Source: Clostridium lentum
GTDB lineage: Bacteria > Bacillota > Clostridia > Clostridiales > Clostridiaceae
NCBI RefSeq assembly: GCF_014287815.1
Contig: NZ_JACOOQ010000006.1
Span: 62,001 to 126,000 of the forward strand
Direction: 5' to 3'
DNA: 64,000 bases
The notes below the pieces were generated by a model. It searched no databases and was not told where the DNA came from. It saw only the letters and a list, made by a program, of their open reading frames with translations. Numbering within the stretch: position 1 is the first letter of the stretch; each line of letters starts with the position of its first letter. The position numbers and the translations under genes are program-made. Of the stretch, positions 48,044 to 56,658 are shown piece by piece.

Positions 48044-48892
48044 ATGAAATTTATTATTACAGGTTCAGGAGGATGTGTAAGCATTCCAAGGCCTTTATGT
48101 ACTTGCAATATTTGTAATGAAGCTAGAGAAAAAAGTTATCCATATGCTAGATGCGGATGCAGTTTATTTTTAGATGATATAAAATTATTGATAGATACAC
48201 CAGAAGATATTGGACATGCATTAAATCACTGTAATATAAAAGAAATAAATTATTTATCTTATAGCCATCTTGATCCAGATCATACTTTTGGAATGCGAGT
48301 TATCGAACAATTAAGACTTAACTGGCTTGACTTATCTATCAATAAAAAATGTGATAATCCAATAAAAGTATTAGCTCTACCTAATGTATTAAATGATGTT
48401 AATGCCTTAAGTACAAAATATGGTTCTATTTTTGACTATTATGAATCCTTAAATTTAATAAAAAGAAAATCAGTCAACAAAAGAATAGTAATTAATGACA
48501 TCAAGATAACATTTGTTCCTGCTAATGAAGAAGCTACAGTAACAATATTCATTTTTGAACAAAATGGTAAAAAATTAATCTATGCACCATGTGATGTGAA
48601 GCCATTTCCTAATTCAAGACTATTCTATGATGCTGATTATCTTATCATAGGTAATACTATAATTGGAAACATACTTAAAAATAATTTCTATTTGACTAAA
48701 AATAATCCACTTAATTTAGAGTTATTTTCATTTGAAGAGGTCTTAGAACTAAAAGTAAAATATAATATTCAAAATGTCATAATAACTCATTTAGAAGAAG
48801 ATTGGGGTAAGTCATATGATGATTATCTTAATTATGAAAAAGAATGTATAGCCATTAAATTTGCTTATGATGGAATGACTATTGAATTATAA
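48044..48892 (+). CDS. MBL-fold metallo-hydrolase (PhnP-like)
   Basis: A 282-residue metallo-beta-lactamase-fold protein. It has a Cys-rich start (SIPRPLCTCNICNEAREK), LLIDTPEDIG, the metal motif SHLDPDHTFGM near 76, and a late His in VIITHLEEDW. This form, with SHxDPDH and the N-terminal Cys cluster, resembles PhnP-type cyclic phosphodiesterases, but the physiological substrate is unknown. GGAGG precedes the ATG. It is transcribed alone behind two palindromes. Confidence 0.75.
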   Translation: MKFIITGSGGCVSIPRPLCTCNICNEAREKSYPYARCGCSLFLDDIKLLIDTPEDIGHALNHCNIKEINYLSYSHLDPDHTFGMRVIEQLRLNWLDLSINKKCDNPIKVLALPNVLNDVNALSTKYGSIFDYYESLNLIKRKSVNKRIVINDIKITFVPANEEATVTIFIFEQNGKKLIYAPCDVKPFPNSRLFYDADYLIIGNTIIGNILKNNFYLTKNNPLNLELFSFEEVLELKVKYNIQNVIITHLEEDWGKSYDDYLNYEKECIAIKFAYDGMTIEL

Positions 48893-48961
48893 AAACATAT
48901 CTATATAATAGAAATAATTTGTTTAATAGATGTAATGTTTATAAATTCTTTCTAAAAAATT

Positions 48962-48986
48962 AAGGCTGATGTCATTGATCAGCCTT
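48962..48986. terminator. Bidirectional terminator
   Basis: AAGGCTGAT and ATCAGCCTT with a 7-base loop lie between converging genes ending at 48892 (+) and 48992 (-). Confidence 0.75.
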
Positions 48987-48991
48987 AAACT

Positions 48992-49402
48992 TTATAATAA
49001 TTTTTTAACGTCTTCAAAAGAAGCATTAATGGTAAATATCATATTCTCATCTATTTTTAATGTACATTTATCTTCTTTTTCTTTTATCTTATCTAGATTT
49101 AATCCACCCTTATGTATTTCTTTAAATTTAGTAGCAGCTAAATTTACCTTGAAGTTTAAATCCTTCATACCAGTTATTTTTATATCATTAGAACAGCTTC
49201 CGCCATTATTAATCTTTAATCCTATTATATTACTTCCTTTTCCTAATACTTCATTAGCTGGTATATAATCAACATCTATATTACCAGTTATGGTCATCCA
49301 TCCTCCACTTAATTTTATTTTTGACATTAAGTTTACCTCATAATTTTCTGTTATAATCTTTAATAAATTACCTAATTGATATAATGTTAATTCTTTTTCC
49401 AT
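48992..49402 (-). CDS. Hypothetical protein beside the molybdopterin oxidoreductase
   Basis: A 136-residue protein: an N-terminal helix (MEKELTLYQLGNLLKIITEN) then a beta-rich part with ITGNIDVDYIPANE and Gly/Asn turns. No family recognised; no signal peptide or Cys cluster. It starts 4 bp after the oxidoreductase gene, so it is surely co-transcribed and may be a partner or chaperone for it. GGAGAA gives a fair ribosome site. Confidence 0.6.
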   Translation of the reverse strand: MEKELTLYQLGNLLKIITENYEVNLMSKIKLSGGWMTITGNIDVDYIPANEVLGKGSNIIGLKINNGGSCSNDIKITGMKDLNFKVNLAATKFKEIHKGGLNLDKIKEKEDKCTLKIDENMIFTINASFEDVKKLL

Positions 49403-49406
49403 CTTT

Positions 49407-51404
49407 CTATTCTCCTTTTTCCTTAACTATCTCTACTAATGTTTCATGATAAGTTACTTGTCCCCCTATATCTGATATACCTGATATAGTTAAATAATTA
49501 GGATTGCCATGCCTCTTCCACCATCCAGCATACATCATAACTATATTATCACTAATGCAATCATCTACTACAATTTTTACAGTAATTTTTCCATTATCAG
49601 ATATTAAGCTAACATTTTCTTTATCATTAATATTTAATTTTCTTGCTTCATTACTATTTATATACGCCATAGCAATATCTTCTTCATCCATAAAATGTTG
49701 ACTAAATAATGTATCCTTACTATGGGTAGTTAGTAATCTAAACTTAGACTCTTCTTTATTATGGCTCATTTTATTAAAACTAAATTCTATTTTTCCACTT
49801 TTAGTTAAAAACTTTTTATCTTCCCAAGCTACATTCTTGTGAGGAGTAAAATAATTATTCTTTATATATTGTAAATCAATTTCCTTATGGATTCTTTTTA
49901 ATGGCTTGATAACTTTATTAAGATATTCCTTTTTTTCTACCATTGGATATCCTTTAAGTTCAAGCCTTCTAGCTATCTCTCTAAAAAAGTAATATTCATC
50001 CATTAGCTCTTCTGCTGGTTCTATGAGTTTTTCATTAAAAATTAAATATGGATTAGTCATAGAGCTAAAAAGTAAATCTTCACTTTCCAATGTGCTACTG
50101 GCAGGAATAAATAAATCACATTCTTCTGCTGTATCAGTCATAAACATATCAATGCATACCTTAAATTCAATTTTTCTAAAAGCATTCTTTAGCTTGTTTA
50201 AATTGGGTAGCTGATTTAATAAATTACTTTTAGTTATTACAGACATCTTTAAAGGAACATTATCTTCCTTTACCCCTTCCTGCTCTAAGCAATATATATT
50301 GTTTTTAGCATGTGCTTTTCCCTTTACAGCATCATTTATAAACTCACTAATATGACTAACATAAAACTCTCTACCTTCTCCATAAACAGCACTATTATAA
50401 GGGTCAGTATTTAAAATATCTGGATAAACTCTGTTAGCATAATTAACACCGCCTCCGCTTATACCAATTTGCCCTGTTATAGCACCTAAAAAGCTTATTA
50501 ACTTAATGGTATTACCACCATTATAATACTTTTGCATACCATATCCCAATAAAATACTAGAATGCTTTTCACTATAAAGCTTTGCTAATTCTTCAATTTC
50601 ATTTATTTCTACACCACATATAAAAGATAAATTATTCATATCTAATGATAGCAAGTAATCTCTATATTCTTCAAAACCATTTACATATTGCTCAATATAA
50701 TCTTTATCTAAATAATTTCTTTCAATAATAATCTTTCCCATAGCTAGTGCTAAAGCTTCATCTCCACCAGGCTTTACTCTTACATATTTATGTGCTATTT
50801 TTGCTGTTTGAGTAAAGATAGGATCTATAACAATGATTCTACTACCATTAACCTTAGCTTTCTTTATACTTTGCATAGTATGTATAGTAGTATTAGCTGG
50901 ATTCTTACCCCAAACAAATATATTTTTGCTATGTATAAGATCATCCAACGAATGGCTTACAACATCCCCAAAAACCTGTTTTTGTGCATGTATACCTGCA
51001 CTCCAACAAGGTCCACCTTTTGCCTTAGATGCACCACCATAAAAATTAAAAAATATTTCTCCTATACTCTTTAATATGGAGCCATTACCATACTGTTCAT
51101 AATATAATACTGACTTGGGAGAATATTTATCTTTATAAAACCTTAACTTATCAACCATTATTTCTATGGCTTCATCAAATGTAATTTCCTTCCACTTATC
51201 ATTAACTTTTAATAAAGGCTTATAAATCCTCTTGTGGTGATTTAGCCTCTCTAAATGAGCTAGGCCTTTTTTACAGATAAATCCATTAGTGTAGGGATGT
51301 TCCTTATCACCTTCAATTTTAATGATTTTTCCTTCTTCAACATATACATTAAACTTACAACAGTCAAAGCAATCTAATGTACATCCATGACTTAGCTTAT
51401 CCAT
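49407..51404 (-). CDS. Molybdopterin-dependent oxidoreductase
   Basis: A 665-residue enzyme of the DMSO reductase family. The N-terminal 4Fe-4S site is CTLDCFDCCKFNV...CKKG. The cofactor-binding core includes GNGSILKSIGEIF, FVWGKNPANTTIH and RIIVIDPIFTQTAKIA, and the C-terminal dinucleotide-binding domain begins near 550 (FRLLTTHSKDTLFSQH). No twin-Arg signal is present, so it is cytoplasmic. The substrate is not evident: there is no selenocysteine context and no neighbouring electron-transfer subunit, only the small gene that follows. Confidence 0.9.
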   Translation of the reverse strand: MDKLSHGCTLDCFDCCKFNVYVEEGKIIKIEGDKEHPYTNGFICKKGLAHLERLNHHKRIYKPLLKVNDKWKEITFDEAIEIMVDKLRFYKDKYSPKSVLYYEQYGNGSILKSIGEIFFNFYGGASKAKGGPCWSAGIHAQKQVFGDVVSHSLDDLIHSKNIFVWGKNPANTTIHTMQSIKKAKVNGSRIIVIDPIFTQTAKIAHKYVRVKPGGDEALALAMGKIIIERNYLDKDYIEQYVNGFEEYRDYLLSLDMNNLSFICGVEINEIEELAKLYSEKHSSILLGYGMQKYYNGGNTIKLISFLGAITGQIGISGGGVNYANRVYPDILNTDPYNSAVYGEGREFYVSHISEFINDAVKGKAHAKNNIYCLEQEGVKEDNVPLKMSVITKSNLLNQLPNLNKLKNAFRKIEFKVCIDMFMTDTAEECDLFIPASSTLESEDLLFSSMTNPYLIFNEKLIEPAEELMDEYYFFREIARRLELKGYPMVEKKEYLNKVIKPLKRIHKEIDLQYIKNNYFTPHKNVAWEDKKFLTKSGKIEFSFNKMSHNKEESKFRLLTTHSKDTLFSQHFMDEEDIAMAYINSNEARKLNINDKENVSLISDNGKITVKIVVDDCISDNIVMMYAGWWKRHGNPNYLTISGISDIGGQVTYHETLVEIVKEKGE

Positions 51405-51786
51405 TTCCCCACCTCAATATTTTTTCTAGTATTCCACTGCTGCTATACATAATCCTTTAGCAGATGCTTTTTCTCCTGCACATAATCTTTTTCTTTCATT
51501 ATATTATCCATCTTTATTTTTCTCATTATCGGTCTCCTCTATAATATTCTCCTAACTATATATTCTATAATATCATATTGCTTAAATGCATTACATAATA
51601 ATATTTAAAAAAAATCAATATTTTTATTACATTATATGGAATTTAATTTCAAATAGAGTTATAATAATACTAGAAGAAAGAAAGAAAGAAGATGATTATA
51701 TGAGATTTGTATTTAATGCAGGTCATGGATAGTATTTTTATCAATATATTAAATTTATCTAATTATTTGAAAGAAGAGTGAATTTT
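51405..51786. other. Gap with no secure gene
   Basis: The minus strand has a 27-codon frame (51443-51526) behind AGAGGAG, and in another frame a Cys-containing piece RLCAGEKASAKGLCIAAVEY, which suggests a decayed small gene. The plus strand has a 10-codon frame MRFVFNAGHG behind a ribosome site near 51701, followed by the next gene. Confidence 0.35.
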
Positions 51787-52011
51787 ATGAAATATAAAAA
51801 TAATAATCATGACGATTACAGATTTGAATATAAGAATGATCATATACTAGTTTTGAAGTATTATACTCAAACTAAGAAATATGCTCCTTATACTTCTATG
51901 CTTAGCGAAAGAAATATGAGTGAAGAAACATTTAATAAGATTTGTGAAGATTGGTACACTAGAAAAATAGCTGAAGAAAAGGCTAGAGCTGCTCATAAAC
52001 GTGCAAGCTAG
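51787..52011 (+). CDS. Small hypothetical protein
   Basis: A 74-residue charged protein, MKYKNNNHDDYRFEYKNDHI..., rich in Lys, Tyr and Asn with a C-terminal helix KIAEEKARAAHKRAS. No family recognised. The ATG at 51787 has GAAGAGTG at the right distance; the GTG three codons upstream is inside that site. A good terminator follows, which supports a real gene. Confidence 0.6.
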   Translation: MKYKNNNHDDYRFEYKNDHILVLKYYTQTKKYAPYTSMLSERNMSEETFNKICEDWYTRKIAEEKARAAHKRAS

Positions 52012-52058
52012 TTCTTTTGCCAAATTACACACCTAATTTAATATATATAATATATTTA

Positions 52059-52093
52059 AAAAATGTAGTAAGTCATATAACTTGCTACATTTT
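52059..52093 (+). terminator. Terminator after the small hypothetical gene
   Basis: AAAATGTAG/CTACATTTT with inner AAGT/ACTT pairs and a T run. Confidence 0.75.
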
Positions 52094-52130
52094 TTATTTA
52101 TCCTCTTTTTAAAGCAATTGTCAATATACC

Positions 52131-52348
52131 AAAAAAGCATCTATTGCTGTGGTACAATAGATGCCTTTTGGCTTATATATTTAAATTATGACTATGTTTG
52201 TAGAGCTAATAAATAATATAAAAAGATTTTAGGATTTAATGTATTCAAGATTTCTGTATTAAATGTGTGATATCAATACAGAATAATGTTGTTAGCACAT
52301 AATCATAATATATATAACTTATTCAACTGATAATAATTATCATCTTCA
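52131..52348 (-). ncRNA. Candidate Fur-regulated small RNA
   Basis: Predicted transcript of about 215 bases on the minus strand. It starts just after a TTGACA-17-TATCAT promoter and ends at a terminator with a perfect 10-bp stem (GCATCTATTG and complement, 52137-52164) and six T. Inside lies a perfect 9-bp hairpin (TTCTGTATT with AATACAGAA, 52252-52283). ATG-initiated frames are six codons or less. The Fur box overlaps its first bases. By analogy with RyhB and PrrF it could repress iron-using proteins when iron is low; that role is inferred. Confidence 0.6.
52328..52342. promoter_or_regulatory. Perfect Fur box
   Basis: TGATAATAATTATCA matches the 7-1-7 Fur consensus TGATAATNATTATCA at every position. 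It lies about 6-20 bases downstream of the predicted start of the small RNA, where bound Fur would block transcription. Confidence 0.75.
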
Positions 52349-52354
52349 CTTATT

Positions 52355-52383
52355 ATGATATACCTTTTATTAAAACATGTCAA
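52355..52383 (-). promoter_or_regulatory. Promoter of the candidate small RNA
   Basis: On the minus strand TTGACA (52378-52383) and TATCAT (52355-52360) are exactly 17 bp apart. No gene starts within 200 bp downstream on this strand. Confidence 0.65.
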
Positions 52384-52420
52384 CTATTTTTTTATATTTT
52401 TTTAATAATAGATAATGATA

Positions 52421-52455
52421 AAAAAATAGCCTATATCAAAATTGATATGAGCTAT
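52421..52455 (-). terminator. Terminator after the 115-residue hypothetical gene
   Basis: Stem of about 12 pairs (ATAGC..ATATCA with TGATAT..GCTAT) followed by six or seven T on the minus strand, 18 bp after the stop. Confidence 0.75.
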
Positions 52456-52472
52456 CTTCATTAAGTAACCTT

Positions 52473-52820
52473 TTATTCTTTTATTAAAATTGATTTTAAA
52501 TCATTAGTTATTACCATTAGTCTAGTTTTCTTTTCATTTCTTAAAGTGCTATAATCTCTTGGTGTTGATAAAAGTGCTGATAAACCACTCATAGTTTCCC
52601 ACCTTTTTAAATCTTCTTTTGCTTCTTTATATTTATATACATTAAATTTAATACCTTTTTCCAATATTATCTTATCTATTCCATGGTATCTGATTTCTAA
52701 ATCTTCTAATTTTGTTAAATTTTCTACTGTAGCTTTATTCTTTTCAAGAAACTTCATTATTCTGCTTCTTTCTTCTTCTATTTCTTCCATTTCTACTACT
52801 AAATCGTATACACTTTTCAT
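52473..52820 (-). CDS. Hypothetical helical protein
   Basis: A 115-residue protein, MKSVYDLVVEMEEIEEERSRIM..., strongly charged, mostly helical with coiled-coil tendency over residues 8-75. No family recognised. The ATG at 52820 has GGAGG eight bases upstream; the frame's earlier ATG overlaps that site. Single gene with its own terminator. Confidence 0.6.
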   Translation of the reverse strand: MKSVYDLVVEMEEIEEERSRIMKFLEKNKATVENLTKLEDLEIRYHGIDKIILEKGIKFNVYKYKEAKEDLKRWETMSGLSALLSTPRDYSTLRNEKKTRLMVITNDLKSILIKE

Positions 52821-53115
52821 CTCTTGTCCCTCCATAATTTCTGTCTTATAAATACATAGTAAAATTACTTTACCCTTTCATCTTTAAATAATTTTCGTTA
52901 TACAACTACATTGTAACATATATTAAAATCAGCAACAATAAGATAAATATAATAACTTTCTTATAGATACTTTTCAAAGCTATTAATTACTAATAATACT
53001 TTTATTATGGTTATGTATAATATATAAATAAAATTAAAATAGAGATTAATTCATTCTATTTTTCAAACATGTATGCCATAATATAACTATAAATATATAA
53101 TTCGGAGATGATTTT

Positions 53116-53853
53116 GTGAGTACTGAAATAGAAAAATTAACTCAAATACTTAGAGATAGTAATAATATTGCATTTTTTGGAGGTGCAGGGGTAAGTACCG
53201 AAAGTGGAATACCTGATTTTAGAAGTTCAAATGGATTATATAGTGAAAAGTTACATGTAAACTTTACTCCTGAACAGTTAGTATCTCATAGTTTTTATAT
53301 AAGATATCCTGAAGAATTCTTTAACTTTTATAAGGCTAAACTTATTTATCCTGAAGCAAAACCAAATGATGCTCATAGAGCCTTAGCTAAACTTGAAGAA
53401 ATCGGTAAACTTAAAGCTGTCATAACTCAAAATATAGATGGCTTACATCAAGCTGCTAGTTCTAAGCACGTCTATGAACTTCATGGTTCTGTTTTAAGAA
53501 ATTATTGTGTTAAATGTCATGCCTTTTATGATGAAAAATTTATTTTAGAATCTAAAGGAGTGCCTACTTGTACTAAATGTGGAGGAAATGTAAAGCCTGA
53601 TGTTGTTCTTTATGAAGAAGGCTTAGATGATAATGTAATTAGAGGTGCTATTGCTGCCATTTCTAAAGCAGATACCTTAATTATAGGTGGAACTTCACTG
53701 GTTGTTTATCCAGCAGCTGGGCTTATTAATTACTTTAGAGGTAAAAATCTTGTTCTAATTAATAAGAGTTCAACTTCCGCTGATAATAAAGCTGATTTAG
53801 TTATTCATGAGGCTATTGGGAAGGTTTTAGGAGAAACTGTTAATAATATTTAA
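53116..53853 (+). CDS. cobB: SIR2-family NAD-dependent protein deacylase
   Basis: A 245-residue sirtuin. NAD-binding GAGVSTESGIPDFRSSNGLY lies near residue 20, QNIDGLH near 103, the catalytic His in ELHGSVLRNYC, and a zinc site with CVKCHAFYD and CTKCGG. It removes acetyl groups from lysines with NAD. The start is GTG at 53116, with GGAGATG a few bases upstream. Transcribed alone, closed by a strong hairpin. Confidence 0.94.
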   Translation: MSTEIEKLTQILRDSNNIAFFGGAGVSTESGIPDFRSSNGLYSEKLHVNFTPEQLVSHSFYIRYPEEFFNFYKAKLIYPEAKPNDAHRALAKLEEIGKLKAVITQNIDGLHQAASSKHVYELHGSVLRNYCVKCHAFYDEKFILESKGVPTCTKCGGNVKPDVVLYEEGLDDNVIRGAIAAISKADTLIIGGTSLVVYPAAGLINYFRGKNLVLINKSSTSADNKADLVIHEAIGKVLGETVNNI

Positions 53854-53857
53854 TATT

Positions 53858-53897
53858 AAAGATGGTATCTTAAAATCAATTTTAAGATACCATCTTT
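53858..53897 (+). terminator. Terminator after the sirtuin gene
   Basis: Perfect 19-bp inverted repeat, arm AAAGATGGTATCTTAAAAT, 2-base centre, starting 5 bp after the stop. Confidence 0.85.
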
Positions 53898-53911
53898 ACT
53901 TATTTAACCTC

Positions 53912-53998
53912 TTAATAAAGTTTTATAAATTCCTCTACCATTTTACTAGCATTTTTTTCAGCTATAGGTAAGAACTCTTCATCTTTATATATAAAATG
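53912..53998 (-). pseudogene. C-terminal scrap of an unknown gene
   Basis: Twenty-eight codons read FIYKDEEFLPIAEKNASKMV then EEFIKLY and a stop, with a stop directly upstream and no start. It looks like the tail of a lost gene. Family not recognised. Confidence 0.3.
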
Positions 53999-54063
53999 CT
54001 ACTCATTTATCATTTACTAAGTTTTCATAACCATCAGTGAAATCTATAATAATTCAAATATGC

Positions 54064-54113
54064 AAAAAGATATATGTCAATCGCTTGACATATATCTTTT
54101 TTTCACTTATACT
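54064..54113 (+). promoter_or_regulatory. Sucrose operon promoter with LacI-type operator
   Basis: A perfect 17-bp inverted repeat with a TCGC centre (54064-54101) has the core TGTCAATCGCTTGACA, the AAnCGnTT pattern of LacI-family operators. Its right arm contains the -35 TTGACA (54085-54090), and TATACT follows after 17 bp. A repressor bound here would cover the promoter. The repeat could also act as a terminator for upstream transcripts because T7 follows. Confidence 0.7.
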
Positions 54114-54149
54114 TTAGTTATATAATTCCAATTTAAGGGAGGGTTAGCA

Positions 54150-55106
54150 ATGTTTAACTTTAACAATGTTGTAAAATTTGATAATAAGAGATTTGACGTA
54201 TTTGCAATTGGAGAATTATTAGTTGACATGATTTCTGATGATTATGATGCCGACAATAGTTGCAATAAATACTCAAGATATTTTGGTGGTTCACCTGCAA
54301 ATATTACTATGAATATAAAAAGACTTGGTGGTAATCCTATTATTTCAGCTTCTGTTGGAAATGATAGATTAGGTGAATTCTTAATTAATAATTTAAAGAA
54401 AAATAATATTAATACTGAATTTATTAATAAAGTCAATAATTCTACAAGTATGGTACTTGTAACTAAAAGTAAGGAAACTCCACTACCTATTTTCTATCGT
54501 AGTGCAGATTATAATTTAGAATACAATGAAGATATAGGTTCAATATTAAAAAATAGTAAAATAGTTCATTTTTCATGCTGGCCTATTTCTCAAAAGAAAT
54601 CAAGAAAAGTTATTGAAAAAGTTATTGAAGAAGCTAGAAAAAATAATGTTCTTATAGGTTTTGATCCAAATTATCATGAAATGATTTGGGAAGAAGGACA
54701 TGATGGAATAGAATATATAAAAAATCTTATTGGAAAGTTAGATATAATAAAACCTTCAGAAGTTGATGCAGAAAGAATTTTTGGCCCAGATACTCCTGAA
54801 AATCATGTGGACAAGTTCATTCAATGTGGTGCAAAACTTGTAATAATGACTTTAGGGAAAGATGGTGCAATAGTTTCTAATGGCACTGAAACTATTAAAT
54901 TTAAAACTTTAGCTACTGAAGTTGTAGATACAACTGGGGCTGGAGATGCTTTCTGGGGTGGATTCTATACAGCACTAACTAGTAATTACCCTTTAAAAGA
55001 AGCTTTAAATATTGGTTTTGCAACAAGTGCTTTCAAGCTAAAAAATGTAGGTGCTATTGCAGAATTGCCTTCTATAGAGGAATTAAAAACACTTTATAAT
55101 ATATAG
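54150..55106 (+). CDS. scrK: PfkB-family carbohydrate kinase, probably fructokinase
   Basis: A 318-residue sugar kinase. The N-terminal motif is FAIGELLVDMIS with YFGGSPANITMNIKRLGG, and the C-terminal catalytic motif is VDTTGAGDAFWGGF. The next gene encodes sucrose phosphorylase, which releases free fructose, so this enzyme should make fructose 6-phosphate. Behind a LacI-type operator; AGGGAGGG is the ribosome site. The gap to the next gene is 22 bp. Confidence 0.88.
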   Translation: MFNFNNVVKFDNKRFDVFAIGELLVDMISDDYDADNSCNKYSRYFGGSPANITMNIKRLGGNPIISASVGNDRLGEFLINNLKKNNINTEFINKVNNSTSMVLVTKSKETPLPIFYRSADYNLEYNEDIGSILKNSKIVHFSCWPISQKKSRKVIEKVIEEARKNNVLIGFDPNYHEMIWEEGHDGIEYIKNLIGKLDIIKPSEVDAERIFGPDTPENHVDKFIQCGAKLVIMTLGKDGAIVSNGTETIKFKTLATEVVDTTGAGDAFWGGFYTALTSNYPLKEALNIGFATSAFKLKNVGAIAELPSIEELKTLYNI

Positions 55107-55128
55107 TTAATTAAGAGGAGATATTAAA

Positions 55129-56592
55129 ATGACGGTTAAAAATAAAGTTCAACTTATAACTTATGCTGATTCTCTTGGTGGAGATTTAAAAACATTAGAT
55201 AATGTACTTACAAAATATTTTCCAAATAAATTTAAAGGTGGTATTCACATACTTCCTCCATTCCCTTCATCAGGGGATAGAGGTTTTGCACCTCTTACTT
55301 ATTTAGAAATAGAACCTCAATTTGGTACATGGGATGATATTCGTAAAATAGGTGAAAAACATGATGTGCTTCTTGACTTAATGGTTAACCATATTTCTAA
55401 AAACTCAGTATTCTTCCAAGACTTCTTAAAGCATGGGAAAGAATCAAAATACGCTGATTTATTTATTACATTAGATAAACTATGGAATGATGGAAAACCA
55501 CTTCAAGCAGATATAGACAAAATGTTCTTACGTAGACAAGTTCCATATTCAACATTTAACATAAATGGTGAAGACGTTTCTGTTTGGACTACCTTTGGTA
55601 AAGAAACACCTTCTGAACAGATAGACCTTGATATTAACTCTGATGCGGTTAGACAGTTATTAAAGGAATTCTTCGAAAACTTCCATAAAAACAATGTTAA
55701 AATTGTAAGACTTGATGCTATAGGATATGTAACAAAGAAACTTGGTACTAGCTGTTTCTTTGTTGAACCTGAAATATATGAATTCTTAGATTGGATATGT
55801 GATTTAGCTAAATCTCTTGATATTGATTTACTTCCAGAGGTACATGCTCATTACACAACTCAATTTAAATTAGCTAAGTATGGTAACTATATTTATGACT
55901 TTATACTTCCATATATGATTCTTAGCACTTTAGTTAATAAATCTAGCTCTCAAATTATAGAATACTTAAAAGTAAGACCTCATAATCAATTTACAATGTT
56001 AGATTGTCATGATGGAATTCCTGTAAAACCTGACTTAGATGATTTAGTATCAACGAAGGATGCTAGGAAAATTGTTGATCATTGCTTAAATCATGGTGCA
56101 AACTTAAGCTTAGTTCACTCTGATGCTCATAAGAGCCCAGATGGATTTGACGTTCATCAAATAAGATGTTCTTACTACTCTGTTTTAGGATGCAATGATG
56201 ATGCTTACTTAACTGCTAGAGCAATTCAATTCTTTGCTCCAGGTATTCCACAAGTATATTATGTTGGGTTATTAGCTGGTGAAAATGATGTTGAAAATGT
56301 AAAACGTACTGGAGAAGGACGTGAAATTAATAGACACAACTTCACTTTAGAAGAAATTGATAAAGCATATAATCAAGATGTTGTTCAAAGATTACTTAAG
56401 CTTATTGACTTTAGAAATGATTATCCTGCTTTTGATGGCACTTTCCATATTGAACCTTCAAATGATAATGAAATGATTTTAACTTGGAAAAAGGATGATA
56501 AGTATTGTACTTTAAATGTTGATTTAACTACTAGCAAGTCAACTATTAAATATATAAATGATGATGGTATAACATCAGTTTACCATATATAA
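55129..56592 (+). CDS. gtfA: Sucrose phosphorylase
   Basis: A 487-residue GH13 enzyme. Region I is DLMVNHIS; region II VRLDAIGY carries the catalytic Asp; region III LLPEVHAHY carries the Glu; region IV is MLDCHDGI. Length and the start NKVQLITYADSLGGDL are typical of sucrose phosphorylase, which turns sucrose and phosphate into glucose 1-phosphate and fructose. Cytoplasmic, no signal peptide. Second gene of the scrK operon, ending at a hairpin. Confidence 0.9.
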   Translation: MTVKNKVQLITYADSLGGDLKTLDNVLTKYFPNKFKGGIHILPPFPSSGDRGFAPLTYLEIEPQFGTWDDIRKIGEKHDVLLDLMVNHISKNSVFFQDFLKHGKESKYADLFITLDKLWNDGKPLQADIDKMFLRRQVPYSTFNINGEDVSVWTTFGKETPSEQIDLDINSDAVRQLLKEFFENFHKNNVKIVRLDAIGYVTKKLGTSCFFVEPEIYEFLDWICDLAKSLDIDLLPEVHAHYTTQFKLAKYGNYIYDFILPYMILSTLVNKSSSQIIEYLKVRPHNQFTMLDCHDGIPVKPDLDDLVSTKDARKIVDHCLNHGANLSLVHSDAHKSPDGFDVHQIRCSYYSVLGCNDDAYLTARAIQFFAPGIPQVYYVGLLAGENDVENVKRTGEGREINRHNFTLEEIDKAYNQDVVQRLLKLIDFRNDYPAFDGTFHIEPSNDNEMILTWKKDDKYCTLNVDLTTSKSTIKYINDDGITSVYHI

Positions 56593-56608
56593 CTTTTACA
56601 TTCTAAAC

Positions 56609-56640
56609 AAGTGGCTATTGCAATAATGCAATAGCTACTT
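56609..56640. terminator. Bidirectional terminator between sucrose phosphorylase and lacI genes
   Basis: Fourteen-bp stem AAGTGGCTATTGCA with its partner (one G-U), 4-base loop. Confidence 0.8.
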
Positions 56641-56658
56641 ACTATTTATTACTCTTAT

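Noticed and set aside
51443-51526. 27-codon frame behind AGAGGAG on the minus strand
   Set aside because: Very short, and another frame of the same DNA looks like the tail of a decayed gene; not enough support for a real gene.
51702-51730. Ten-codon plus-strand frame MRFVFNAGHG
   Set aside because: It resembles the start of an amidase motif but stops at once; too short to call even as a remnant.
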